Origin: Marinobacter mobilis
Lineage (GTDB): Bacteria; Pseudomonadota; Gammaproteobacteria; Pseudomonadales; Oleiphilaceae
DNA length: 64,000 nucleotides
Direction: 5' to 3'
Assembly: GCF_900106945.1 (NCBI RefSeq)
Contig: NZ_FNNE01000006.1
Coordinates: 124,001-188,000 of the forward strand
Shown: in pieces, positions 49,080 to 58,472 of the stretch
How the letters are laid out: every line of letters starts with the position of its first letter
How positions within the stretch are numbered: the stretch's first letter is position 1
Made by a program: the position numbers and the translations under genes
The notes under the pieces: generated by a model
What the model was told of the DNA's origin: nothing
The model's database searches: none
Seen by the model: the letters and a program-made list of their open reading frames with translations, nothing else

Positions 49080-52000
49080 TTAGTTTCCTTCGGCGTTCTT
49101 GGCCGCTTCGGCTTTGGCAGCCAGACGACGCTTACGAACTTCCCGTGGGTCATTATAGGCTCTGCCAGAGCTTGTCAGTGCTTCCTTGGCAGGCTCTTCA
49201 CTGGCCGGCTTAGCCTGAGTTTCCGGCTTGCTCTCTTCCGGCTTGGCCGCTTTGGCTTCGGCGGCCGGGGCTTTCACCGGTTCGGCGTTTTCCTGAGCCT
49301 CGGTTGCAGGCTTGGCAGGCTGCTGCTCCTTGGTTTCTTTACGGGCAGGTTCAGCGGGCTTGTCAGCGTCGGCCTTGGGCTCGGCTTTGGGCTTGCTGGC
49401 CGGCTTGGTGGCCTGCGGAGCCTTTTCTTCAGCCGCCGGCGAAGCTTTAGCTTCTTCAGCTGCAGGGGCCTTGTCGTGAGTCTGGTTGTCCTCAGTCTTG
49501 GTTTCTGCGGCTTTGGCAGCGGCCTTTGGCCGGCGATTGGCGCGACGCGGCTTGGGCTTGGCCTCACTGTCAGCTTCGACAGCAGTCTTTTCGCCCTCAG
49601 TGACGGGCGCTTTCGCGGTCTTGTCTTCCTCTTTCTCAACCGGGCTGGCTGAGTCGGCCTTGGGCTGAGTGTCACCGGCTTTAGCATCTTTCGGTGCTTG
49701 CGCCTTATCAGACTCGGTGCTGTCGGTGGTTGCCTTGGGCGCGACGTCCTCGGCCTTGCTGGCGGTCTTAGGCTCGGTTTTCACCTCAGCCTTGTCTTCA
49801 CGCTTGGCTGCAGACTGTTCGGCTTTCTCCTGGGCCGGGCTGTCGGCCTTGGTGGCCTCGGGCTTAGCCTGGGGCTGTTGTGGCTTGGCGTCGGCCTTGG
49901 CCTCTGGCGCTACAGCGGCCTTATTTACCGGGGATTCCTGGTCCTTCTCGGGCTGGGTATCCTTTTGATGGCTGTCGTTACGAACCGCTTTACGGGCAGC
50001 TGGAGTTGAGCCAGCTGTGTCTGTCGGCGAACCGTCACGGTTGCGCTGGCGGCGCGGCTTGCGCGGCTTGTTGTCATCACCGGCGTTCTGGTTGCTGCGC
50101 GCTTCCTGTTGGTCGCGGTTGCCCTGGGGCTTGCGCTCCTGGCGCTCCTGGTTACGGCCACCTTGCTTGCGCTCTTCGCCATCACGACGGTTTTCGCCCT
50201 GCGCACCTTGTTGCTGGCGCTGTTGGCCGCGACCGCGGTTGCCGCCATCGCGGGACCCGGTTCTGCCACCGTCTCGGCCTCCATCTCTGCCGCCGCGATT
50301 GCGGTTACGGTTGTCATCGCCGCGGTTCTGGCTCTGGCTCTGACCCTGACCCTGCTGACGACGTTCCTGGTTACCCCGGCGTTCGCCCTGGGTTTCGCCT
50401 TTGGCAACACGGGATTTACGGCGGTCCTGGCGTCCCTGGGTCCGGCGTTCGTCGTCACTGCTCGCTTTCTGCTTCGCGCTCGGCTGTGGCTTTTCTTCAC
50501 CGCGGAAGCATTCTGCGATTTTGCGGGACAGGCGACGGAAAAGACCTTCGTCCTGCTGGGTGGTTACAGCCTGTTCAGCAGCCGCCGGCTGGGGCACAGG
50601 AGCCGCCGGGCGGATGGCCTTAACGGCGGCTTCCTGGCGTACTGGCTGTTCCCGGGGGGTGATGATGTCCGCAGATTCTTCTTCGCGCTCAGAGTATTCC
50701 TGAACAACCTGGTAGCTGCTTACCTGCTCGGTGCCGGCCTCGTCTTCCCGTACCCGGAGAATTTCAAAGTTCGGGGTTTCCATGTGCGGTGAAGGCAGAA
50801 CAACAACGCTGACTTCCTGGCGGGCCTCAATATCGGCCAGCTGCTTGCGCTTCTCGTTCAGCAGGAAGGTGGCGACAACCACCGGAACAATTGCGCGAAC
50901 TTCGCCGGTTTTGTCCTTGGACGCCTCTTCATAGATAAGACGCATGATGCTCAGCGCCAGGGATTCGATACCGCGGATGCTGCCCTGGCCGTTACAGCGG
51001 GGACAGACTTCGCTACGGGTTTCACCCAGGGAAGGGCGCAGACGCTGACGCGACATTTCGAGGAGACCGAAGCGGGAAATCTTGCCGACCTGAACTCGGG
51101 CGCGATCCAGTTCCAGTGCCTCGCGAACCTTGTTCTCGACTTCCCGCTGGTGCTTGGCGGGTGTCATGTCAATGAAGTCGATGACAATCAGGCCGCCCAT
51201 GTCGCGGAGGCGAAGCTGGCGGGCGATTTCCTCGGCGGCTTCCAGGTTGGTCTGGAGCGCAGTTTCCTCGATGTCGTGGCCCTTGGTGGCGCGCGACGAG
51301 TTGATGTCAATGGAAACCAGGGCTTCGGTCGGATCAATGACGATCGAGCCGCCAGACGGCAGTTTGACTTCACGCTGGAAGGCGGTTTCGATCTGGCCTT
51401 CGATCTGGTAGCGGCTGAACAGGGGGATTTCGTCCTGGTACAGCTTGATCTTGTTCTCGAAGGTCGGCATGACTGCGCGGACGAAGTTCAGTACGTCATC
51501 GTATACGACCTGTGAGTCGATCAGGACTTCGCCGATATCCTGACGCAAATAGTCACGCACGGCGCGAATGATGACGTTGCTTTCCTGATGGATCAGGAAT
51601 GGGGCTTTGCGCTCGGAGGCTGCCTGGGTAATAGCTTCCCAGAACTGAACCAGGTAATCCAGGTCCCACTGCAGTTCCTCGGAGGTGCGGCCAATGCCTG
51701 CCGTACGCACGATGATACCCATGGTCTTGGGTACCTGGACGTTGGACATGGCTTCCTTGAGCTGGGCCCGTTCCTCGCCTTCGATGCGACGGGAAATGCC
51801 GCCGGCACGGGCGTTGTTCGGCATCAGCACCAGGTAGCGTCCGGCCAGGGAAATAAAGGTTGTCAGTGCGGCCCCCTTGTTGCCGCGCTCTTCCTTATCT
51901 ACCTGAACAATGACTTCCTGGCCTTCAGACACAACATCCTTGATGTTGATCTTGCCTTCAATTTCGCCGGGGGATTTCTTGAAATATTCTTTGGAAATTT

Positions 52001-52214
52001 CTTTGAGGGGGAGGAAGCCGTGGCGTTCTGCGCCAAAGTCGACAAAGGCTGCTTCCAGGCTGGGTTCGACCCGGGTGATACGACCTTTATAAATGTTGGC
52101 TTTTTTCTGCTCGCGAGTGCTTGATTCGATATCGAGGTCAAAAAGCCGCTGGCCGTCTACCAGGGCGACGCGCAACTCTTCTGGGTGAGTTGCATTAATT
52201 AGCATTCTTTTCAT
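49080..52214 (-). CDS. rne: Ribonuclease E
   Basis: Encodes 1044 residues. The N-terminal half is the catalytic core: [21 protein letters not shown], the S1 domain (about 35-125), the DNase I-like part with [13 protein letters not shown] and [13 protein letters not shown], and the Zn-link CPRCNGQG (about 405). The C-terminal half (from about 510) is a disordered scaffold: an Arg/Gly/Gln-rich arm (about 600-700) that should bind RNA, then a long Ala/Lys/Pro/Glu-rich arm, ending in [14 protein letters not shown], a likely partner-binding tail. It initiates mRNA decay and trims rRNA and tRNA. Confidence 0.97.
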   Translation of the reverse strand: MKRMLINATHPEELRVALVDGQRLFDLDIESSTREQKKANIYKGRITRVEPSLEAAFVDFGAERHGFLPLKEISKEYFKKSPGEIEGKINIKDVVSEGQEVIVQVDKEERGNKGAALTTFISLAGRYLVLMPNNARAGGISRRIEGEERAQLKEAMSNVQVPKTMGIIVRTAGIGRTSEELQWDLDYLVQFWEAITQAASERKAPFLIHQESNVIIRAVRDYLRQDIGEVLIDSQVVYDDVLNFVRAVMPTFENKIKLYQDEIPLFSRYQIEGQIETAFQREVKLPSGGSIVIDPTEALVSIDINSSRATKGHDIEETALQTNLEAAEEIARQLRLRDMGGLIVIDFIDMTPAKHQREVENKVREALELDRARVQVGKISRFGLLEMSRQRLRPSLGETRSEVCPRCNGQGSIRGIESLALSIMRLIYEEASKDKTGEVRAIVPVVVATFLLNEKRKQLADIEARQEVSVVVLPSPHMETPNFEILRVREDEAGTEQVSSYQVVQEYSEREEESADIITPREQPVRQEAAVKAIRPAAPVPQPAAAEQAVTTQQDEGLFRRLSRKIAECFRGEEKPQPSAKQKASSDDERRTQGRQDRRKSRVAKGETQGERRGNQERRQQGQGQSQSQNRGDDNRNRNRGGRDGGRDGGRTGSRDGGNRGRGQQRQQQGAQGENRRDGEERKQGGRNQERQERKPQGNRDQQEARSNQNAGDDNKPRKPRRQRNRDGSPTDTAGSTPAARKAVRNDSHQKDTQPEKDQESPVNKAAVAPEAKADAKPQQPQAKPEATKADSPAQEKAEQSAAKREDKAEVKTEPKTASKAEDVAPKATTDSTESDKAQAPKDAKAGDTQPKADSASPVEKEEDKTAKAPVTEGEKTAVEADSEAKPKPRRANRRPKAAAKAAETKTEDNQTHDKAPAAEEAKASPAAEEKAPQATKPASKPKAEPKADADKPAEPARKETKEQQPAKPATEAQENAEPVKAPAAEAKAAKPEESKPETQAKPASEEPAKEALTSSGRAYNDPREVRKRRLAAKAEAAKNAEGN

Positions 52215-52860
52215 GGAAAGAATTGTTTCCTGTCGTTAGTGGGACAGAAAACCGGAGGGGATAGCATCTGCGAATCAGAACCTGCGTGCCGACGATAATA
52301 CGGGCGGCGGGCAATCAAATCAGTGGGTTACGGAATAAATCTCCCGTATCCCTGAAACAGTAGCCGGTTTCCGGCTGCGGTTAGGCAGGGAACGCCCATA
52401 GTTGTCTGTTGCCTGTTGACGCATGTTGCTTGTATTCAAGTTCACGCAGGTACCTGGGTCTCACGTCGTATTGGTTTGCTGGACGGCCCGGTCCTACGTG
52501 TTGCTAATCTTTCTTCGCGATGTTGCCCGACGCGGTTTTCCGTTCGGTTTCAACTTTGCTTCCACGGTGATGATATTCCACTGATTCGGGAAAGCAGGGC
52601 ACGCTGTGGAAGCACTCTGCATGCCGGGACCTTCATTTTAAGGCGTCCGGCACCTGATCTATATAGCCAGTGATCAGGCTATCAATTTCAAACGATCCAA
52701 TAGTATCTGTATACTTCTGCCGCTCCGGCGGTTGGCATGATGGCCAGGCCGTAGACAAACGGCAGAACACGCCGGAATATAACAGTAATCTCTGGGGCCA
52801 TCAATCCCGTGCTCGAGCGGCCCTTCACATTTCCCGTTGGCTTGTTATTGGCTAGGTGTC
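52215..52860. other. rne leader and rluC upstream region
   Basis: 646 bases between divergent rne and rluC. The size fits a long, autoregulatory rne 5' leader as known in E. coli, where RNase E cuts its own message. I find no homologous stem I can name. Open frames on the plus strand (for example 52416-52673) lack ribosome binding sites and family matches, so I treat them as spurious. Confidence 0.5.
52653..52685 (-). promoter_or_regulatory. Candidate rne promoter with inverted repeat
   Basis: On the minus strand, TTGATA (52680-52685) and TATAGA (52658-52663) are spaced by 16 bases. A perfect 7-bp inverted repeat, CCTGATC (52653-52659) and GATCAGG (52672-52678), covers the -10 and part of the spacer. 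This would give a leader of about 435 bases. Confidence 0.4.
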
Positions 52861-53943
52861 ATGGCGTTCACTTCCCCTAAACGGCGTTCCCCCAAAAAGT
52901 CGGTGTCCCGTCGGCCTTCCCGGGCTCAAGGCAATCAGCGCTCAGAGCGTGACCCACGCTCTGAAGGTGGTCAGCGGCCGGCGCCTGCGCAGCAGGAGCG
53001 AAGTGCCGTTCGCCTGGTGACGGTGAGTGAGGACAACGACGGCCAGCGTGTTGATAACTTTCTCATGGCTCAGTTGCGCGGCGTTCCCCGCAGCGTGGTG
53101 TATCGTATTGTCCGGAAGGGTGAAGTTCGGGTGAACAAAGGGCGGGTACGCCCGGATACCCGCTTGACGGCAGGTGATGAGGTTCGCATTCCGCCGGTAA
53201 GCCAGAAACAGACAGCGGCTCCTGTGGTACCCGGTGAGCGGGTGCAGGCGGTTATGGAAGGTGCGGTGGTGTTTGAAAATGAGCAGATGCTGGTGGTCAA
53301 CAAGCCCTCTGGTATTGCTGTTCATGGTGGCAGTGGGCTTGATTTCGGGTTGATCGAAGTGTTGCGTGCGGCCAGGCCGGAGGCGAGGTTCCTCGAATTG
53401 GTTCACCGCCTTGACCGGGACACGTCGGGATTGGTGATGGTGGCAAAGAAACGCTCAGCGTTGCGTTACCTTCAGGATGAGCTGCGCCAGAAACGGATTC
53501 GTAAGCACTACCATGCTCTGGTATCCGGGCGTTGGCCTGCGGGTACTAAGCGGGTTGATGCGCCCCTGCTGCGTTACGAAATGAGCAATGGGGAGCGTCG
53601 GGTGCGTGTTGATGCCGAAGGCAAGGAGTCGCTGACCACGTTCACGGTATTGGCCGACTACGGGGGCTACAGTCTGGTGCAGGCGTCACCGGTCACCGGA
53701 CGCACCCATCAGATACGGGTTCACAGCGCCTATGCGGGCCATCCGATTGCCGGTGATGACAAGTATATGGATGATGTCAGCCTGAAAGCGTTTCGCTCCA
53801 TGGGAGGGCGTCGGCTGATGTTGCACGCGAGGGCGCTGGAGTTCACTCTGCCGGGTAGTGGTGAGGCCATTCGGCTGGAGGCGCCCTACGATGAAGCGTT
53901 TGGCGAGGTGCTGAGCAAGCTGGCTGGACGTCGGTCAGGATGA
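52861..53943 (+). CDS. rluC: Ribosomal large subunit pseudouridine synthase C
   Basis: Encodes 360 residues: a basic N-terminal tail rich in Arg, Ser and Pro (about 1-50), an S4 RNA-binding domain (about 60-110, VDNFLMAQLRGVPRSVVYRI), and the RluA-family catalytic core with LVHRLDRDTSGL (catalytic Asp) and GRTHQIRVH. It makes pseudouridines at 23S rRNA positions 955, 2504 and 2580 in E. coli. Start chosen at the ATG 52861. Followed by a HAD phosphatase and sppA, the order seen in pseudomonads. Confidence 0.94.
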   Translation: MAFTSPKRRSPKKSVSRRPSRAQGNQRSERDPRSEGGQRPAPAQQERSAVRLVTVSEDNDGQRVDNFLMAQLRGVPRSVVYRIVRKGEVRVNKGRVRPDTRLTAGDEVRIPPVSQKQTAAPVVPGERVQAVMEGAVVFENEQMLVVNKPSGIAVHGGSGLDFGLIEVLRAARPEARFLELVHRLDRDTSGLVMVAKKRSALRYLQDELRQKRIRKHYHALVSGRWPAGTKRVDAPLLRYEMSNGERRVRVDAEGKESLTTFTVLADYGGYSLVQASPVTGRTHQIRVHSAYAGHPIAGDDKYMDDVSLKAFRSMGGRRLMLHARALEFTLPGSGEAIRLEAPYDEAFGEVLSKLAGRRSG

Positions 53944-54030
53944 GTTCGCGGCAGGCCGGGTTGGTGTGTCGTGGGGGAAGTGCTGGAAACGGCGCTTGAT
54001 GTAAGGCAGTCGGAACAGGTTGATTGGTTC

Positions 54031-54684
54031 GTGGCATATCCACATAAAGTCGTTATTTTTGATTGGGACGGTACCGTTGTGGACTCGGTGGAACATATCG
54101 CCGACAGTCTTCATCAGGCGGCGACCGAGTTGGGGTTTCCGGCCCTGGAGCGCGAGGCCTACCGCGATATTATCGGGCTTGGCATTGTGGAGGCCCTGGA
54201 GGCCTTGTATCCAGGCATCAGTCGCGATGAGATGCTGGCGATGCGTGATGGCTATGCCCGATATTTCTTTTCAAAGCAGACCACGCCCCTGCAGGTCTTT
54301 GCAGGTATGACCGACGTGCTGGCTGATTTGAATGCCTGTGGGTTGGTCTGCGCTGTAGCCACTGGGAAAAGTCGTCGCGGGCTGGATCAGGCGCTGCTCA
54401 CCAGTGGGCTTGGCGATCATTTCCAGGTGACGCGGTGTGCGGATGAAACCCGCTCGAAGCCGGATCCGGCGATGTTGCTGGAAATTGTTGAGCATTTTGG
54501 TATTACGCCGGATGACGCGGTGATGATTGGCGATACCCGCTATGACCTCGATATGGCGCAGCGGATCAGCATGCCGTCCATCGGAGTGGAGTGGGGTGTT
54601 CATGATCGTGCTGTCCTGCAGCAATACGCCCCCCGTGCGGTTGTCGACTCGGTGGCAGGGCTGCGTGCGGCGCTGGGGTTATAG
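54031..54684 (+). CDS. HAD-superfamily phosphatase (phosphoglycolate-phosphatase-like)
   Basis: Encodes 217 residues. The HAD motifs are IFDWDGTVVDS (motif I, nucleophile Asp and acid-base Asp), VATGKSRRGL (motif II), the Lys in RSKPDPAML (motif III) and MIGDTRYDLDMA (motif IV). An alpha-helical cap is present. The substrate cannot be told; gph is a relative. I use the GTG at 54031, from which the motif I spacing is normal; an upstream GTG at 53971 adds 20 residues with no clear role. Confidence 0.83.
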   Translation: MAYPHKVVIFDWDGTVVDSVEHIADSLHQAATELGFPALEREAYRDIIGLGIVEALEALYPGISRDEMLAMRDGYARYFFSKQTTPLQVFAGMTDVLADLNACGLVCAVATGKSRRGLDQALLTSGLGDHFQVTRCADETRSKPDPAMLLEIVEHFGITPDDAVMIGDTRYDLDMAQRISMPSIGVEWGVHDRAVLQQYAPRAVVDSVAGLRAALGL

Positions 54685-54746
54685 TGACTGACGGCCGGCT
54701 TGAATTGGCCGGTTACTGAAACGTGTTAATTGATGGGATGCATTGA

Positions 54747-55748
54747 ATGTCTGAATGGGATTCTGAACAGAAGCCGGGTTGGGGTGATGCTCCAGCGAAA
54801 GCCGGTGGTCTCGGCAATGAAGGGCGTGACTGGAAGCTGATCGAGAAGCTGGTGTTGTCCATGCAGGATGAGCACCGCAAGACCCGGCGCTGGGGCATAT
54901 TCTTCAAGTTTCTGACCTTTGCTTACCTTTTTGCTCTGCTGTTTGCGCTGGTATTACCATCTGCCGAGGTGGGGGCGCCGGGAGGCGACCATACTGCATT
55001 GGTTGAAATCACCGGTACCATTGCCGCCGACGAAGTGGCCAGCGCCGACAACATCGTGGGCGGTTTGCGCGAAGCCTTTGAGTCCGAGGCGGCGAAGGCG
55101 GTTTTGCTGCGGATCAACAGTCCGGGCGGGAGTCCGGTGCAGTCTGGCTACGTCTATGATGAAATTCGACGTCTGCGGGCGGAGTATCCGGACAAGAAGG
55201 TATACGCGGTTATTGCCGATATCGGTGCGTCCGGAGCCTACTATATAGCAGCAGCGGCTGATGAAATATACGCCGACAAGGCGAGCCTTGTGGGTTCCAT
55301 CGGGGTCGTGGGCGGTGGCTTCGGGTTTACCGGCCTGATGGAGCGCATTGGTGTTGATCGCCGGCTTTATACCGCTGGCGAGAACAAGGCCTTCCTGGAC
55401 CCGTTCTCTCCGGAGAAGGCAAGTGATGTGGATTTCTGGCAGCAGGTGCTGGCAACCACGCATCGCCAGTTTATTGATCAGGTCCGCAAGGGGCGTGGTG
55501 ATCGTCTGGCAGACGATGAGAGCCTGTTCAGTGGTCTGGTCTGGACGGGTGAGCAGGCCCGGGCGCTGGGTCTGATTGATGGGCTTGGCAGCGCTTCCTA
55601 TGTGGCTCGTGAGCTGGTGGGCCAGGAAGAGTTGGTCGACTATACGATTGGCGGCTCAAGGTTCGAGGACTTCATCGAGCGGTTTGGCGCCTCGGTAGGG
55701 TCGGGGCTGGCAGATCAGGTGGTTCAGTCTCGGCTCGAGTTGCGGTAA
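54747..55748 (+). CDS. sppA: Signal peptide peptidase SppA (S49 family), short form
   Basis: Encodes 333 residues. After a ~45-residue cytosolic tail, one membrane helix (about 50-72) leads to a single S49 domain, half the length of E. coli SppA. The catalytic Ser lies in ADIGASGAYYIAAAADEIYA and the general-base Lys in ADKASLVGSIGV. INSPGGSP is the oxyanion strand. It degrades signal peptides left in the membrane. Convergent overlap of 25 nt with maf. Confidence 0.93.
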   Translation: MSEWDSEQKPGWGDAPAKAGGLGNEGRDWKLIEKLVLSMQDEHRKTRRWGIFFKFLTFAYLFALLFALVLPSAEVGAPGGDHTALVEITGTIAADEVASADNIVGGLREAFESEAAKAVLLRINSPGGSPVQSGYVYDEIRRLRAEYPDKKVYAVIADIGASGAYYIAAAADEIYADKASLVGSIGVVGGGFGFTGLMERIGVDRRLYTAGENKAFLDPFSPEKASDVDFWQQVLATTHRQFIDQVRKGRGDRLADDESLFSGLVWTGEQARALGLIDGLGSASYVARELVGQEELVDYTIGGSRFEDFIERFGASVGSGLADQVVQSRLELR

Positions 55749-56341
55749 GCCTCCGCGAGAGGGTCGAGCCCCCAGCGCCTGAACATGTCGCACAGGGCAA
55801 TCAGGGGGAGGCCGATGAGGCTGTTGGGGTCGCGGCCTTCCAGTCGATCGAACAGGGCGATGCCGAGACCTTCCATGCGGAAGCTTCCGGCGCAGTCGTA
55901 CGGGGTTTCGGTTTTCAGGTAGTGCTCGATGTCGGTCAGTGAGAGTGTTCGAAAATGAACGTCAAACGGCTCGCAAAGCGCAATGGTTTCGCCAGAGGCG
56001 GAGTCGAGCAGAGCCAGGCCGGTAAGAAAACGCACTCGCTGACCGCTGCAGCGGCTCAGTTGATCGCAGGCGCGGTCGAAGTTTCCGGGCTTGGTGAGAA
56101 TGGAGCCATCGGCAAGGGTAGCGACCTGGTCTGATCCAATGATCCAGTGGTTTTGAAAACGGGTGCTCAGGGCCTGGGCTTTTTCCAATGCCAATCGTGT
56201 TGTCAGCGCTTCGGCGGCTTCACCTTGGTGTGCCGACTCATCGATATCCGGGCTGGCACTTTCAAATGGTTGCCCCAGGCGTTCGAGCAGCGCCTTGCGA
56301 TAACGGGATGAGGACGCAAGAACAAGGGGTTTTGGTGACAT
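55724..56341 (-). CDS. maf: Maf-family nucleotide pyrophosphatase (YceF type)
   Basis: Encodes 205 residues. Maf features: LVLASSSRYRKALLERLG at the N-terminus, SPDIDESAH, the IIGSDQVATL strand and KPGNFDRACDQLSR. YceF-type enzymes hydrolyse m7GTP and related non-canonical nucleotides to limit their misuse. Its 3' end overlaps sppA. Divergent from yceD. Confidence 0.92.
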   Translation of the reverse strand: MSPKPLVLASSSRYRKALLERLGQPFESASPDIDESAHQGEAAEALTTRLALEKAQALSTRFQNHWIIGSDQVATLADGSILTKPGNFDRACDQLSRCSGQRVRFLTGLALLDSASGETIALCEPFDVHFRTLSLTDIEHYLKTETPYDCAGSFRMEGLGIALFDRLEGRDPNSLIGLPLIALCDMFRRWGLDPLAEAYRNSSRD

Positions 56342-56468
56342 GGATGATTCCTTTGCGTCGGTGGAGTGGGGCGGTCATTATGCCGGCTTTATCATACCCG
56401 GACCCGCTCGCCGTTGTTAAATACCCGTATCCCGTCCGGAAATTGAGTGCAATTAGGTGACGAAGTCT

Positions 56469-56497
56469 TTGACAGCGACGTGCGAGCCCCCTAAAAT
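56469..56497 (+). promoter_or_regulatory. yceD promoter set almost on the start codon
   Basis: A perfect -35 TTGACA (56469-56474), a 17-base spacer and a -10 TAAAAT (56492-56497). The predicted transcription start (56503-56505) is only 2-4 nt before the yceD ATG (56507), implying a leaderless or nearly leaderless mRNA. Confidence 0.75.
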
Positions 56498-56506
56498 TGC
56501 GCGCCT

Positions 56507-57052
56507 ATGTCAAATGCCGAATTGCCTAATACCGTCGATCCTTACCGGCTCGCGGAGCATAACAGTGTTTTGGAAGGGGTTATCCCCCTGACATCTCTGG
56601 AGCGGCTCTGCGAGTGTGTGGCTGGGGTTGCTGAAGACGGGCAGTGTCAGGTTACGCTGACCTTCTCTATGGATGGTCAGCGCCGCCGTATTGTATCGGG
56701 TGAGCTGGAAGCCAGGGTAGAGCTTGAGTGCCAGCGTTGTATGACGCCGATGGATGCGACACTGACATCGCAGTTTCGTCTGGGGCTGGTAACCAGTGAC
56801 GAGCAAGCGCAGAGGTTGCCGAAGGAATTGGAACCGTTTTTGACGGATGAGTTCTCGGCAAGTCTCTGGAGTATGGTTGAAGACGAGCTTTTGCTGGTTC
56901 TTCCTCCGTTCCCGCTGCACAAGCGGGAAGGCTGTCCGGCTGCTCAACAGCTGGATAAGCTTGAATCGGGTGATCCGGAGCCGGGCCCCCAGGAGCCGAC
57001 GCGGGAGAACCCGTTCAGCGTCCTGGCGGGACTGAAGACGAAGAAGCACTAA
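56507..57052 (+). CDS. yceD: YceD (DUF177), large-subunit rRNA accumulation protein
   Basis: Encodes 181 residues. Family features: VDPYRLAEHNSVLEGVIPL near the start, and the Cys pair ELECQRCMTPM (about 75-80), typical of DUF177. In plants and bacteria it supports 23S rRNA accumulation. The start is unusual in lacking a ribosome binding site. First gene of the rpmF-plsX-fab cluster. Confidence 0.92.
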   Translation: MSNAELPNTVDPYRLAEHNSVLEGVIPLTSLERLCECVAGVAEDGQCQVTLTFSMDGQRRRIVSGELEARVELECQRCMTPMDATLTSQFRLGLVTSDEQAQRLPKELEPFLTDEFSASLWSMVEDELLLVLPPFPLHKREGCPAAQQLDKLESGDPEPGPQEPTRENPFSVLAGLKTKKH

Positions 57053-57133
57053 CTTATCGCAAGCGCGGTTGGTCTTTCGGGACTACGGCGCTGTATTTAC
57101 GAACACTAGTTTTACAAGGTCAGGAGCAGAATC

Positions 57134-57313
57134 ATGGCTGTACAGCAAAACCGAAAGACCCGCTCTAAGCGCGGTATGCGCCGCTCACACGATGCACTGG
57201 GCACTGCAACTCTGTCTACCGACGCGACCACCGGTGAAATTCATCGTCGTCACCACGTGTCTCCAGACGGATTCTACCGTGGTAAGCAGGTTGTTGAAGC
57301 GCGCGACGAGTAA
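57134..57313 (+). CDS. rpmF: 50S ribosomal protein L32
   Basis: Encodes 59 residues beginning [20 protein letters not shown], the conserved L32 N-terminus, and ending EARDE. The CxxC-CxxC zinc ribbon of some L32 forms is absent, as usual in gammaproteobacteria. AGGAG lies 7 nt before the ATG. It lies between yceD and plsX, linking ribosome and lipid synthesis. Confidence 0.97.
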   Translation: MAVQQNRKTRSKRGMRRSHDALGTATLSTDATTGEIHRRHHVSPDGFYRGKQVVEARDE

Positions 57314-57353
57314 TCGTTGCGTCTGACACTGCATCCGTAAAGGCACTCGCCCG

Positions 57354-58355
57354 GTGAGTTCTATCACCATTGCAGTTGATGCCATGAGCGGTGATCGCGG
57401 CCCCAAGGTCGCGGTTGCGGCAGCGCTGGATGCGGTGCGAGAAAATGAAGCCTTGAGCATCATTCTGGTGGGTAACCAGGCTGAGCTCGAGGCTTTGTTG
57501 CAAGAAGGGCACCCCCGAATCACTATCTCGGAAGCCGTCGATGTCATTCGCATGAATGAACGGCCCTCCCACGCCCTTCGTCACAAGCAGAATTCCTCCA
57601 TGGCCGTTGCGTTGCGGCTGGTCCGTGATGGCGAGGCACAGGGTTGTGTCAGTGCTGGCAATACCGGCGCCCTGATGGCCTTTGGCCGCTCCATCATCCG
57701 CATGTATCCCGGTATTGAACGTCCGGCGATTACCAAGCTGATCCCTTCTCTTCGTGGCAAGTGCCATGTGCTTGACCTTGGGGCCAATGTCGACGCCAGC
57801 GCTGAAAATCTCTACCAGTTTGCCCTGATGGGGTCGCTGATGGCGTCTGCGGTCAGTGGCTTGACGGAACCGCGCGTGGCGTTGCTCAACGTTGGAGAAG
57901 AAGAGATCAAGGGCAATGAGCAGGTGCGCCTGGCGTCCCACATGTTGGCCCAGAGCGATACCGTCAACTATATCGGTTACGTTGAGGGCAGTGACCTGTT
58001 CCGGGATGTTGCTGATGTGGTGGTGTGTGACGGCTTTGTCGGAAACATCGCTCTCAAAACCGGTGAAGGTGTGGCTGGGCTGCTTATCGAGTTGCTGGAG
58101 CAGGCGTTCAGTCGGGGTGTCTACGGCCGTCTGGTGGGGTGGCTGGCCCGCCCGATGCTTGGGCGGCTTCTCCGCCTGATGGACCCCGCCCGGCATAACG
58201 GGGCCAGTTTCCTCGGCCTGCAAGGTGTGGTTATAAAAAGTCATGGTAACGCCAATGAGCGGGCGATGCTGGCGGCCATTCGCCAGGCTGCTCGTGAAGT
58301 GACCATGGAAGTTCCCCGGCGCATCAATGACCGGCTGGACGAATTGATGATTTGA
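57354..58355 (+). CDS. plsX: Phosphate acyltransferase PlsX
   Basis: Encodes 333 residues. Typical PlsX segments are ITIAVDAMSGDRGPKV at the N-terminus, QGCVSAGNTGALMAF, LDLGANVDASAENLYQFALMG and VVVCDGFVGNIALKT. It makes acyl-phosphate from acyl-ACP for phospholipid synthesis. GTG start without a strong ribosome binding site, 40 nt after rpmF. Confidence 0.96.
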   Translation: MSSITIAVDAMSGDRGPKVAVAAALDAVRENEALSIILVGNQAELEALLQEGHPRITISEAVDVIRMNERPSHALRHKQNSSMAVALRLVRDGEAQGCVSAGNTGALMAFGRSIIRMYPGIERPAITKLIPSLRGKCHVLDLGANVDASAENLYQFALMGSLMASAVSGLTEPRVALLNVGEEEIKGNEQVRLASHMLAQSDTVNYIGYVEGSDLFRDVADVVVCDGFVGNIALKTGEGVAGLLIELLEQAFSRGVYGRLVGWLARPMLGRLLRLMDPARHNGASFLGLQGVVIKSHGNANERAMLAAIRQAAREVTMEVPRRINDRLDELMI

Positions 58356-58472
58356 TCGCCACTGCGACCAATGTCCTAAGCCTTCCTCCCGCCGTTCCGT
58401 GGCTGCTGTCATACTTACCTTGTACTATTGGCTAATCTTCACAAACGAACATTGACGATAAGATTGCTAACT

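Noticed and set aside
49698..50792. Several plus-strand open frames antisense to the rne scaffold, some looking hydrophobic like membrane proteins
   Set aside because: They are mirror images of the Ala/Lys/Glu-rich tract; the hydrophobicity comes from complementing Lys/Glu/Ala codons.
52416..52855. Two small plus-strand frames in the rne-rluC gap
   Set aside because: No ribosome binding sites, no family match, unusual amino acid use; better explained as rne leader DNA.
57216..58412. A 398-codon minus-strand open frame across plsX
   Set aside because: Antisense shadow; plsX is unambiguous on the other strand.
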